Source: Longimicrobium terrae
Lineage (GTDB): Bacteria > Gemmatimonadota > Gemmatimonadetes > Longimicrobiales > Longimicrobiaceae
Reading direction: 5' to 3'
Assembly (NCBI RefSeq): GCF_014202995.1
Contig: NZ_JACHIA010000006.1
Coordinates: forward strand, 248,001-312,000
Length of the DNA: 64,000 nt
The notes below the pieces were generated by a model. It was not told where the DNA came from and searched no databases. It was given only the letters and a program-made list of their open reading frames with translations. The translations under genes were made by a program, and so were the position numbers. This document shows, in pieces, positions 37,365-45,011 of this stretch; position 1 is the stretch's first letter; each line of letters starts with the position of its first letter.

Positions 37365-39101
37365 ATGATCCAGCGACCGTTCCGTCTTCTCGCGCTGCTC
37401 CTGCTCTCGCTCGCGTCCACGCGCGTGGACGCGCAGGGCGGCGGACTCGTTCTGCGCGCGTGCACGCTGCCGGGCGTGGCGGGAGAGGCGCGGTGCGGCA
37501 CGCTGCGCGTCCCTGAGAACCGGGACCTTCCGGGCGGCCGCATGCTGGACCTGAATGTGGTGGTGCTCCCGGCGCACTCCGGCGAGCGGGCGCCGGACGC
37601 GGTCACCTTTCTGTCCGGCGGGCCGGGGCAGGCCGCCACGCCCATGGCCTCGTGGCTGAACGCGCAGTTCGGCGCGCTTCGCGACACGCGCGACATCGTG
37701 CTGATGGACGGGCGCGGCACCGGCGCGTCGGCCCCGCTCAACTGCGAGATGCGCGACCCGGCGGACCCGCGAGCGCTGGCGGGCGACTTTCTCCCGGTGG
37801 AGGCGGTGCGGCGGTGCCGCGAGCGGCTGTCCGGACAGGCGGACCTGGCGCGGTACACGCTCCCCGAGTTTGCGCGCGACCTGGACGACGTGCGCGCCGC
37901 CCTCGGCTACGAGCGCCTGAACCTGCACGGCACCTCGTTCGGGACGCGCGCGGCACAGGTGTATCTGCGCATGTACCCGGACCGCGTGCGCAGCGTCGTC
38001 CTGCACGGCGTCGTTCTTCCCGGCGCGGCCACGCCGCAGGCGCACGCGCGGGATGCGGAGGCAGCGCTGGCGGGAACCGTGCGCGACTGCATGGCCGATC
38101 CCGCGTGCGCCGCCGCCTTTCCGCGTCTGGAGGATGAGGTGCGGACGGTGGCGGCGCGGGTGCGGCGCGGCCCGGTGGAAGTCTCGTACGTGGACGCCGA
38201 GACCGGGCGCGTGACGCTGAGCCTGTCGCGCGGCACCGTGGCGGAAACCGTGCGGAAGATGCTGTACGCGCCGGGGACGGCCAGCCGTCTTCCGTTCGTC
38301 ATCCACCGCGCGGCGGGGGGAGATTGGACGCCGCTGGCGAGCGCCGCCGTGTCGGACCGGCGGATGATGAGCGACGCGGGATGGGGGCTGTTTCTGTCCG
38401 TCACCTGCACGGAGGACGTGCCGTATCTGGATACGCTCGCCGCGCGTGCCACGGAATCCACGACGCTGCTGGGCGCCTATCGCGTGCGGCAGCAGGTGGA
38501 CGCGTGCCGCGGCTGGCCGCGCGGCGAACTTCCGGCGGGCTACCGCGATCCGGTGCGCTCCGCCGTGCCCGCGCTGATCCTGGCCGGGGAGATGGATCCC
38601 GCCACGCCGCCGCACTGGGCTGACTCGGCGGTCGCGGGGCTGCCCAACGCGGTGCGGATCGTGGTGCCACGCGCCGCGCACGCGTACCACGGCATGCCCG
38701 GCGCGGACTGCATCGACCCGCTGGTCGTGGAGTTCATCCGGGCGGGCAGCGCGCGCGGGCTGGACACGTCGTGCATCGCGCGGGTTCGGCGGCCGGCATG
38801 GATCGTGGACGAGCCGCGGCCGGTGGAGGTGGATTCCCTGTCGCTGGCGCGGCTGACGGGCGTGTTCGTATCCGCGCAGCCGCCGCTGGAGATGGAAATC
38901 GTCCAGCTGCGGGGCGGGCTGCGGGTGACGTTCAGCGGCGGCAATCCGCCGATGTCCCTCATCCCCATTTCCGCCACGCGCTTTGCGATCGAGGGGGCTC
39001 CGGGGGTGGAACTGAGCTTCATGCTGCATCACGGCTTCATGCGCGGGGTCACCGTCACCACGCCGGACAGGCCGCCCATGCATATGTCGCCCCGGCGCTG
39101 A
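37365..39101 (+). CDS. Secreted alpha/beta hydrolase, TAP-like family
   Basis: A 578-residue exported hydrolase of the tripeptidyl aminopeptidase/proline iminopeptidase-like group. Residues 1-23 form a signal peptide. The alpha/beta core contains VTFLSGGPGQAATPM (oxyanion region), IVLMDGRGTGAS, the nucleophile Ser191 in LHGTSFGTRAAQVYL, a cap domain (about 225-380), Asp in ILAGEMDPATPP and the catalytic His in RAAHAYHG. Residues after about 490 form a small beta domain (TGVFVSAQPPLEMEIVQLRGGLRVTF), as often appended to secreted beta-lactamase-like and hydrolase proteins. It probably trims peptides outside the cytoplasm; the substrate is unknown. Confidence 0.85.
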   Translation: MIQRPFRLLALLLLSLASTRVDAQGGGLVLRACTLPGVAGEARCGTLRVPENRDLPGGRMLDLNVVVLPAHSGERAPDAVTFLSGGPGQAATPMASWLNAQFGALRDTRDIVLMDGRGTGASAPLNCEMRDPADPRALAGDFLPVEAVRRCRERLSGQADLARYTLPEFARDLDDVRAALGYERLNLHGTSFGTRAAQVYLRMYPDRVRSVVLHGVVLPGAATPQAHARDAEAALAGTVRDCMADPACAAAFPRLEDEVRTVAARVRRGPVEVSYVDAETGRVTLSLSRGTVAETVRKMLYAPGTASRLPFVIHRAAGGDWTPLASAAVSDRRMMSDAGWGLFLSVTCTEDVPYLDTLAARATESTTLLGAYRVRQQVDACRGWPRGELPAGYRDPVRSAVPALILAGEMDPATPPHWADSAVAGLPNAVRIVVPRAAHAYHGMPGADCIDPLVVEFIRAGSARGLDTSCIARVRRPAWIVDEPRPVEVDSLSLARLTGVFVSAQPPLEMEIVQLRGGLRVTFSGGNPPMSLIPISATRFAIEGAPGVELSFMLHHGFMRGVTVTTPDRPPMHMSPRR

Positions 39102-39173
39102 AAGGATCGTGGCGCGGCGGATGCGGAGGGAGGCGCGCTCCGGGCTGGCCCACCACGATCCGCGGAGGCGACG

Positions 39174-39440
39174 ATGGCGAAGTGCGAGGTGTGCGGGAAC
39201 GAGTACTATCTCTCGTTCGAGGTGATTACGGCGGGGAATCGCCACGTGTTCGACAGCTTCGAATGCGCCATCCACAAGCTGGCACCCGTGTGCGCGCACT
39301 GCGGATGCAAGGTGCTGGGGCACGGCGTGGAGGCGAACGGCACGTTCTACTGCTGCGCGCACTGCGCCCGCGCGTCCGGCGCCGAGGACGTGGCCGACCA
39401 CTCCGCGACCTCGCCGCGCGGCCTGGAAACCGGCGCCTGA
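39174..39440 (+). CDS. Small Cys-rich metal-binding protein (metallothionein-like)
   Basis: An 88-residue protein with nine cysteines in zinc-ribbon-like pairs: Cys4-x2-Cys7, Cys31, Cys40-x2-Cys43-x-Cys45, Cys60-Cys61 and Cys64, plus several His (HKLAPVCAHCGCKVLGHG). The pattern is like the small prokaryotic metallothionein-related proteins that bind zinc. ATG 39174 has a perfect GGAGG five bases upstream, which suggests strong translation. The last 20 residues are polar and probably disordered. It is followed by an intrinsic terminator, so expression may be short and abundant. The role is likely metal storage or sensing, but no regulator is next to it. Confidence 0.75.
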   Translation: MAKCEVCGNEYYLSFEVITAGNRHVFDSFECAIHKLAPVCAHCGCKVLGHGVEANGTFYCCAHCARASGAEDVADHSATSPRGLETGA

Positions 39441-39464
39441 CCGTCCGCGCCATGTCTGATGACG

Positions 39465-39503
39465 AGAGCCCCGGGACCGCGCATCGGTCCCGGGGCTCTG
39501 CGC
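39465..39503 (+). terminator. Terminator after the Cys-rich protein gene
   Basis: AGAGCCCCGGGACC (39465-39478) pairs with GGTCCCGGGGCTCT (39486-39499), a perfect 14-bp stem with a 7-base loop. There is no T run after it, so it may act as a transcript stabiliser or an inefficient terminator. Confidence 0.65.
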
Positions 39504-39916
39504 GTGGGCGAGTTGAAGAGGATCGCGGCGGATTCATCTGCTCCGTCAGGAGTTGGGGCGGCCCGTCGCTCGTTCATGCAGGCTTTGGCGCCGCCGCGGG
39601 CAGCCCTCACCCCCCGGGCCCCTCTCCCGCAAGCGGGAGAGGGGGAGACCTCAGCGTGGGGGCAGGCTTTACTCCGCGTCCGCAATCCGGGATCGGATAA
39701 GGCTTCGCAGCACGTCGTGCGGGCTTCCGGTTGCTGCGGCAGATCCATGTGCTCCCGTGCAGCTCCAATCCCGCCATCCACCGGACATGCGAATCCATCA
39801 TCCCCATTACCCGGCGCGTAATTGAGCGCATCCATCCCACCCGGTAAGGTTGACCCACGGCGGCGCACGAAAGCCGCCGCACGTGGATCAAGACACCCCT
39901 CGCCGGAGACGTGACG
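39504..39916. repeat. Gap with a perfect group A hairpin
   Basis: CCCCTCTCCCGC (39619-39630) and GCGGGAGAGGGG (39633-39644) form a 12-bp stem with loop AA, followed by the conserved flank GAGACCTCAGCGTGGG. I see no gene in this 413-bp gap. Confidence 0.75.
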
Positions 39917-40651
39917 ATGATGGATGCCACCCGGATTGCCGAGCAGTACCTGGAAGCGTGGAACGAGGTTGATGGCGATCGCAGGCGCGCGCTGATCGCC
40001 CGCACCTGGGCGGAGGATGCGAGCTACGCCGATCCGATGATGCAGGCGCAGGGCGCGGACGCCATCGACGCCATGATCGGCGGGGCGCAGCAGCAGTTTG
40101 CGGGGCACCGCTTCACCGTGCGGGGCACGCCGGAGGGCCACAACGGCCGCGTGCGCTTCTCGTGGTCGCTTGCCGCGGCCGGCGCGGCCCCCGTAGCGTA
40201 CGGGACGGACATCGCGGTGATCGGCGAGGACGGGCGCTTTCGCGAGGTGACGGGCTTTCTGGACACCGTTCCCGCCACGGCCGACGCGGGATGGACGGTG
40301 GATGACTTCGCCCGGTTCTGGGGCGCGCCGGACCTTTCGCTCATCGGGCAGGGCGTGGCGGACGACGCGGTGGCGTACTGGCCCGGCCGCGACACGCCCA
40401 TCCGCGGCGGCGAGAACTACGCCCGCCCGCTGCGCGCCCTGCTGGAGCGAGTTCCCGACTTTCGCCTGGAAGTGGCGGAACACGCCAGCAACGGCGACGC
40501 CGTGTTCATCCGCTGGATCGCGCGTGGAACCGACGCCGGAGAGCCGCTGGAGTTCACCGGCGTGGACATCGTCCGGCACCGCGACGGGCTGGTGACGGGC
40601 AACCGCATCTTCTGCGATCACCCGCTGGTGCGGGAAGTCGCCGCGGCCTGA
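39917..40651 (+). CDS. Tandem SnoaL-like (NTF2 fold) protein
   Basis: A 244-residue cytoplasmic protein made of two cone-shaped NTF2-like domains: the first at about 1-120 (RIAEQYLEAWNEVDGDRRRALIARTWAEDASYADPMM), the second at 125-244 (FARFWGAPDLSLIGQGVADDAVAYWPGRDTPIRGGENYARPLRALLERVPDF). SnoaL-like domains are found in polyketide cyclases, isomerases and many uncharacterised stress proteins; no specific catalytic residues can be assigned. ATG 39917 follows GGAGACGTGACG. The downstream XRE gene is 124 bp away on the same strand and may control it. Confidence 0.8.
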   Translation: MMDATRIAEQYLEAWNEVDGDRRRALIARTWAEDASYADPMMQAQGADAIDAMIGGAQQQFAGHRFTVRGTPEGHNGRVRFSWSLAAAGAAPVAYGTDIAVIGEDGRFREVTGFLDTVPATADAGWTVDDFARFWGAPDLSLIGQGVADDAVAYWPGRDTPIRGGENYARPLRALLERVPDFRLEVAEHASNGDAVFIRWIARGTDAGEPLEFTGVDIVRHRDGLVTGNRIFCDHPLVREVAAA

Positions 40652-40775
40652 TCTCGCCGCGTTTTGCGGATCAAATGACGCTCATCCCGGGACTCCTGCA
40701 ATCGCGGAGTTCCGGGATTCATCTCGCCATCGCGCTGCCCGCGATGACCATCATCCGCCACGAACGTACTTCGCA

Positions 40776-41591
40776 ATGACCGTCGCCGAGGCCGAATCAC
40801 CGTTCGGCGCGATCCTTCGCCGGTGGCGCGCGCACCGGCACCTGAGCCAGCTGGCGCTCGCGCTCAAGGCCGATACGTCGCAGCGGCACCTGAGCTTCAT
40901 CGAGTCCGGGCGCGCGCGGCCCAGCCGGCAGATGGTGCTGCATCTGGCGGATCACCTTCAGCTTCCGCTGCGCGAGCGAAACGGGCTGCTGCTGGCGGCG
41001 GGATACGCGCCGGTGTTCGCGGAACGCCCGCTGGATGACCCCGCGCTCGCCGCCGTGCGCGACGCGGTGGCGCTGGTGCTGCGCGCGCACGAGCCGCTGC
41101 CGGCGCTGGCCATCGACCGGCACTGGAACCTGATCGCGGCAAACGCGGCCATCGCTCCCCTGCTGCGCGGCGTGGCGGAACCGCTGCTGCAGGCGCCCGT
41201 GAACGTGCTGCGTCTAAGTCTGCATCCGGATGGATTGGCGCCGCGCATCGTTAACCTGGCGGAGTGGCGGGCGCACCTGCTGGAGCGGCTCGCCCGGCAG
41301 ATCGAGGCGAGCGCCGATCCGGTGCTGTCGGAGCTGCTGGATGAACTGACCGGCTATCCCGCGCCGCGGGTGGCGAGATCCGCCGCGGAAGCGCCGGGGA
41401 GCGCCGCCGTGTTCGTGCCCATGCAGCTGGATACGGAGGATGGCGTGCTCTCGCTCATCAGCACGACGACGGTGTTCGGCACGCCGGTGGACGTGACCGT
41501 CTCGGAACTGGCCATCGAAAGCTTCTTTCCCGCCGATGCCGCGACCGCGGAACGGCTGCGCGGCATGGCCGCCGTGCCCCTCGAGAGCTGA
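40776..41591 (+). CDS. XRE-family regulator with MmyB-like ligand domain
   Basis: A 271-residue regulator. The N-terminal helix-turn-helix (about 9-67: FGAILRRWRAHRHLSQLALALKADTSQRHLSFIESGRARPSRQMVLHLADHLQLP) is of the Xre type. The rest fits the MmyB-like sensor domain (PAS-like) of actinobacterial regulators: NGLLLAAGYAPVF, ALAIDRHWNLIAANAAIAPLL, NVLRLSLHPDGLAPRIVNLAEW. The MmyB domain is thought to bind small ligands such as fatty acids. It probably regulates the upstream SnoaL-like gene or itself. ATG 40776 gives the fold directly. Confidence 0.88.
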   Translation: MTVAEAESPFGAILRRWRAHRHLSQLALALKADTSQRHLSFIESGRARPSRQMVLHLADHLQLPLRERNGLLLAAGYAPVFAERPLDDPALAAVRDAVALVLRAHEPLPALAIDRHWNLIAANAAIAPLLRGVAEPLLQAPVNVLRLSLHPDGLAPRIVNLAEWRAHLLERLARQIEASADPVLSELLDELTGYPAPRVARSAAEAPGSAAVFVPMQLDTEDGVLSLISTTTVFGTPVDVTVSELAIESFFPADAATAERLRGMAAVPLES

Positions 41592-41704
41592 GGTTCCGGC
41601 CTCTCCTTTTGCGTCGAGCACGACGCCCACAGCACCGGAGGCCACGGCACACGCTCCTTCAGGATCACATGGTGTGGGGCCGCATGATGCCAGACGCCGT
41701 CGGC

Positions 41705-41887
41705 GTCATCCTGAGGAGGCGCCGGACGATGCGGCCGCCGCGCCGAACCCTGGCGCCGACGAAGGATCTGCTCTCCCCGCGAGAACGGGCGTGCGTGTCG
41801 CGAAGTTGGCTCGGCGGGAAAGTAGATCCTTCGGTCGCGCATGAGCCGGCGCGGCGGAGAGGCCGGCGCGCGCTCCCTCAGGATGAC
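41705..41887. repeat. Group C palindromic element, copy 2
   Basis: A 183-bp element with exact 12-bp inverted ends GTCATCCTGAGG (41705) and CCTCAGGATGAC (41876-41887) and an inner pair GAAGGATCT/AGATCCTTC. A short palindrome of the same sequence (CATGTCATCCCAGGATGACATG without its ends) lies at about 41922-41943, and a partial end at 41655-41680. The whole gap 41592-42191 has no gene; group D copy 3 is at about 42049-42100. Confidence 0.8.
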
Positions 41888-42191
41888 ATGGTGTGGGTTG
41901 TAAGTGGCCGCGGGACAACATCATGTCATCCCAGGATGACATGGTGTTGTGCTGACTAACCTCTGGCCGCCGCCGGCCACGTGATGCGCATCGGCAACAG
42001 CTCCATCCAGCCCACGGGGGCGGCTCGGCGGACCAGCAACCGCTGGCCGCCGCAGTCCGCGAAGGCGGACTTCGTGCTGTTCCAGCGGCGAATTCATTCG
42101 CTCCTGGACGGCGGCCGCGCCGGGTTTGCCGGCCCGGCGTGTGCGGTTCAACGACGGAGGACCGCACGCTGTTTCCGCCGTGGCTCGAACG

Positions 42192-42764
42192 TCACTCGGC
42201 CGGGTCGCCGCGCTCGCGCCGCCAGCGGCGAAAGGTGCGGCGGGGCGGAGTGGCGGGGGTGAGCGCCGGGCCGTAGTGCTCCCCGATCCGCCGCACGAAC
42301 TCCATCTCCTCGTACACCGACCGCAGCGACAGCCGCGACTCCAGAATCAGCAGCAGGCTGGCCCAGAACAGCAGCGCCGCGCCCGTCATCCCCAGCACCA
42401 GCGCGATCCACGCGTACCCCGTGCCCAGCGCAGCCACCACCCCCAGCGTGGTGCTGGTGGCGATGAAGATGGCCAGCGCCATGTACAGCCGCGTGAGCGC
42501 CCGCGTCAGCAGCTTGGTGCGCCGCGCGGTGCGCTCCAGCAGGTGCAGCAGCAGTTCGCGCTCCTCGCCCAGCATGGTGCGGTCCTCGTCCGCGTCCGCC
42601 AGGTCCACCAGGCTTTCGGTGATGGATCGCGTGCGGTCCACGGCGCGCGTCAGGCGGTTGCTGGTGGCCAGCACCAGCGAACTGCTCGCCAGGATCAGCA
42701 CCGCGGGCGTGACCATGGCCGACAGTGCGGCCAGCGTGGACGAAAGTTCAAACGTGTTCTGCAT
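42192..42764 (-). CDS. DUF2721 membrane protein
   Basis: A 190-residue inner-membrane protein of the DUF2721 family: LSAMVTPAVLILASSSLVLATSNRLTRAVDRTRSI at the N-terminus, a helical cytoplasmic segment, then a hairpin of two hydrophobic helices (LYMALAIFIATSTTLGVVAAL and WIALVLGMTGAALLFWASLLLI). The function is unknown. ATG 42764 is chosen as the first residue of the first helix region. It lies downstream of the lanthipeptide locus on the same strand but behind that locus's terminator, so I do not count it in the operon. Confidence 0.8.
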   Translation of the reverse strand: MQNTFELSSTLAALSAMVTPAVLILASSSLVLATSNRLTRAVDRTRSITESLVDLADADEDRTMLGEERELLLHLLERTARRTKLLTRALTRLYMALAIFIATSTTLGVVAALGTGYAWIALVLGMTGAALLFWASLLLILESRLSLRSVYEEMEFVRRIGEHYGPALTPATPPRRTFRRWRRERGDPAE

Positions 42765-42855
42765 CCGGGTCCGCCGGCGTGAATGACAATGCTCCGTATC
42801 CCCCACAACGTGCGGCGCGCGCGCCCGGGGTCAAGGGCTTCGGTGGATGATGAAC

Positions 42856-42893
42856 GAAAACCGGGCCTCCCGCGCAGTGCGTGGGAGGCCCGG
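42856..42893 (-). terminator. Terminator of the lanthipeptide operon
   Basis: On the minus strand CCGGGCCTCCC (42893-42883) pairs with GGGAGGCCCGG (42871-42861) over an 11-base loop and is followed by TTTTCG. It is an intrinsic terminator about 120 bp after the protease stop. Confidence 0.8.
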
Positions 42894-42894
42894 C

Positions 42895-43020
42895 TGATCG
42901 TCCGCCGAGGGCTGATCGTTGGTCAGTGGATGATCGCCCACCGAGGGATGATTGTCCGTCGAGAGCTGATCGTCCGCCGATGGATGATCGTACGTCCAGG
43001 GATGGCCGTCCGCTCAGCGG
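42895..43020. repeat. 18-bp degenerate tandem repeat, seven units
   Basis: Seven contiguous 18-bp units follow TGATCGTCCGCCGAGGGA with one to seven changes each, starting at 42895. The array lies exactly between the terminator hairpin and the stop of the protease gene, and its last unit overlaps the final codons of that gene. Confidence 0.8.
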
Positions 43021-43793
43021 CCCGGCGCGTCCGCGTTCGGCAGCGCGAAGCCGGCGAGCATCTCGCGCACCTCCTCCAGCGTGGCGCCCGGGTGCCGCTC
43101 CAGAATGAGCGCCACGATTCCCGCCACGTTGGGCGCCGCGAAGCTGGTGCCGTGCTTCACCACGCGCCGCCCGCCGATCCACGTCACCGGCTGCTCCACC
43201 CCCCACGCCTCCACCTCCACCTTCATCTCGTCCCCGGTGTGAAAGCGGAAGTCGAAGGGCGAGTCGAAGCGGCCGGCGCACACGCCGATCACGTTCTCAA
43301 AGATGGCGGGATAACTGGCGCCGCCCCCGTTGTCGTCCGCCGCCACCACGATGATCCCCGCGCGCCGGGCCTTTTCGCACGCGGCGTACAGCGGAATCAG
43401 CGCGCTTTCCAGCCGCGTTCCCAGGCTTACGTTGATGACCTGCGCGCCGGCCTCCATGGCCCACAGCATGGCCGCCTGCAGCGTGCCGGGCGACGTTTCC
43501 AGCACCTTGCCAAAGACGCGGACGGGAATGACCCGCGCGTCCGGCGCCACCCGCAGCACCAGGTCCACGCACGCCGTTCCGTGCCCCAGCACGTCGCTGT
43601 CGTCGTCGTTCTGCGCCAGGGCGAAGTCGTCCTCGGGGTCCACGAACGAGATCCCCGGCAGCACCCGCGCGTCGCCCAGCGCGCGGTCGTAGCCGCTGTC
43701 GATGACGGCCACGCGGATCCCCGCCCCCGTGGCGCCGCCCAGCACGTCGCGCACCCACGCCGCGGGCACCGGCGGCTCATCCAGCATCTCCAT
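43014..43793 (-). CDS. Cytoplasmic subtilisin-like (S8) protease, probable leader peptidase
   Basis: A 259-residue S8-family serine protease. The catalytic triad is complete: Asp32 in RVAVIDSGYD, His71 in VLGHGTACVD and Ser217 in HGTSFAAPNVAG; the oxyanion Asn is in AADDNGGGASYP. There is no signal peptide and no propeptide, so it should be active inside the cell. It starts 5 bp after the stop of the HlyD-like gene and is the last gene of the lanthipeptide operon. Class I lanthipeptides are often matured by a LanP subtilase, and LanT here lacks a peptidase domain, so I infer it removes the leader of the precursor. The cleavage site is not known. Confidence 0.85.
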   Translation of the reverse strand: MEMLDEPPVPAAWVRDVLGGATGAGIRVAVIDSGYDRALGDARVLPGISFVDPEDDFALAQNDDDSDVLGHGTACVDLVLRVAPDARVIPVRVFGKVLETSPGTLQAAMLWAMEAGAQVINVSLGTRLESALIPLYAACEKARRAGIIVVAADDNGGGASYPAIFENVIGVCAGRFDSPFDFRFHTGDEMKVEVEAWGVEQPVTWIGGRRVVKHGTSFAAPNVAGIVALILERHPGATLEEVREMLAGFALPNADAPGR

Positions 43794-43798
43794 ACCCG

Positions 43799-44998
43799 TC
43801 ACTTGCGCTCCAGCTTGTCCATTACGTACATCCACGCCAGCTCCAGAATGCGCCCGCTGCGGGTGACGATGTTGGCCTGCACGCTGTAGCCGCGGCGAAA
43901 CTGCTCCAGCTCCGCGCGCTCGGCCTGCTTCTGGTCCAGCGCGGCGATCACCCGGTACAGCCCCGGCCCGCCCGGCGCCGTGGCCCCCGCGCCGCCGCCC
44001 TCCGCCGGCGACCCGGCGCTCACCGGCTCCGAGGCGATGGAGGTGATGTTGGCCTCCAGCTGCCGCCGGTGCGCCTGGTCAAACGCCTGCACCTCCAGCC
44101 GCACCCGGTCGCCGCGCTTGATCTTGTTCACGTCGCGCTCGGGGATGAGCATGGTGACCCGCCAGTCCGCCAGGTCGCCCACCTCCATCAGCGTTTCGCC
44201 CTCGCGGATCAGCGAGCCGGGAAGCCGCCGCTCCACCTCGTCCGTCAGCACCACCCCCGCCGCCGGCGCCGTGACCACGGTGCGCCCCAGCCGCTCGCGC
44301 GTTTCGGCGATCTGCGCCTGCAGCCGGTCCATCTCCGTACCCGTCTTGCGCTCGTCGTAGCCGCGCAGCGCCAGCATGGACGACTCCGTTCCCGTCATGG
44401 CGATTTCCGCCTGTGCCGCGCGCACCGCGCCCACCGCCAGGTCCAGCGTCACGTGCTGCCCCGGGCGCCAGGCCGCCAGCAGCGAATCCACGTTTTCGCC
44501 CACGTCGTGCTCCACCATGCGCTGCAGCAGGGTGGCGCGCGCGGTGGTGAGGCGGGCGCGGGCGCCGGCCAGCTTTTCCGACTGCTGCTGCTGCTCCAGC
44601 GGCGTGGCCGCGGCCGAGCGCTCGCGGTCGATGCTGGCCGAACGCAGCTGCGCCTCGAGCTGCGCCAGCTGCGTGCGCATGGCCAAGCCGTCCAGCTCCA
44701 GCACCGGCGTCCCCATCTGCACCGTGTCTCCCGTGCGCACCAGAACCCGGCTCACCACGCCGGCGGCCTGCGCGCGCACCGGCCACAGCCGCACCGGCTC
44801 CAGCACGCCCGACGCCTTTACCGTCACGTCCATGCGCACCGTGGCCGCCACCACCAGCGCCACCACCAGCAGGAGGGCGATGGTGCCCAGCGTAATGCTC
44901 ACGCTGCGCTTTACCAGCCCCACCCCGGGCTGGCCGTCGTCGCCCAGGTTGGGCAGGCGCAGGGGAATGACCTTGTTGTTGTCGGGTGCCGCGCTCAT
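43799..44998 (-). CDS. HlyD-like membrane fusion protein of the lanthipeptide exporter
   Basis: A 399-residue periplasmic adaptor. One membrane helix near residues 33-55 (VSITLGTIALLLVVALVVAAT) is followed by a lipoyl-like half motif (ASGVLEPVRLWPVRAQAAGVVSRVLVRTGDTVQMGTPVLEL), a coiled-coil hairpin (about 105-230) and a second lipoyl/beta-barrel part (TVVTAPAAGVVLTDEVERRLPGSLIREGETLMEVGD). ATG 44998 has AGGAG nine bases upstream and lies 13 bp after lanT. It would connect the ABC exporter to an outer-membrane channel (TolC-like, not in the window), as expected for export across a Gram-negative envelope. Confidence 0.88.
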   Translation of the reverse strand: MSAAPDNNKVIPLRLPNLGDDGQPGVGLVKRSVSITLGTIALLLVVALVVAATVRMDVTVKASGVLEPVRLWPVRAQAAGVVSRVLVRTGDTVQMGTPVLELDGLAMRTQLAQLEAQLRSASIDRERSAAATPLEQQQQSEKLAGARARLTTARATLLQRMVEHDVGENVDSLLAAWRPGQHVTLDLAVGAVRAAQAEIAMTGTESSMLALRGYDERKTGTEMDRLQAQIAETRERLGRTVVTAPAAGVVLTDEVERRLPGSLIREGETLMEVGDLADWRVTMLIPERDVNKIKRGDRVRLEVQAFDQAHRRQLEANITSIASEPVSAGSPAEGGGAGATAPGGPGLYRVIAALDQKQAERAELEQFRRGYSVQANIVTRSGRILELAWMYVMDKLERK

Positions 44999-45011
44999 GG
45001 CAGACGTCTCC

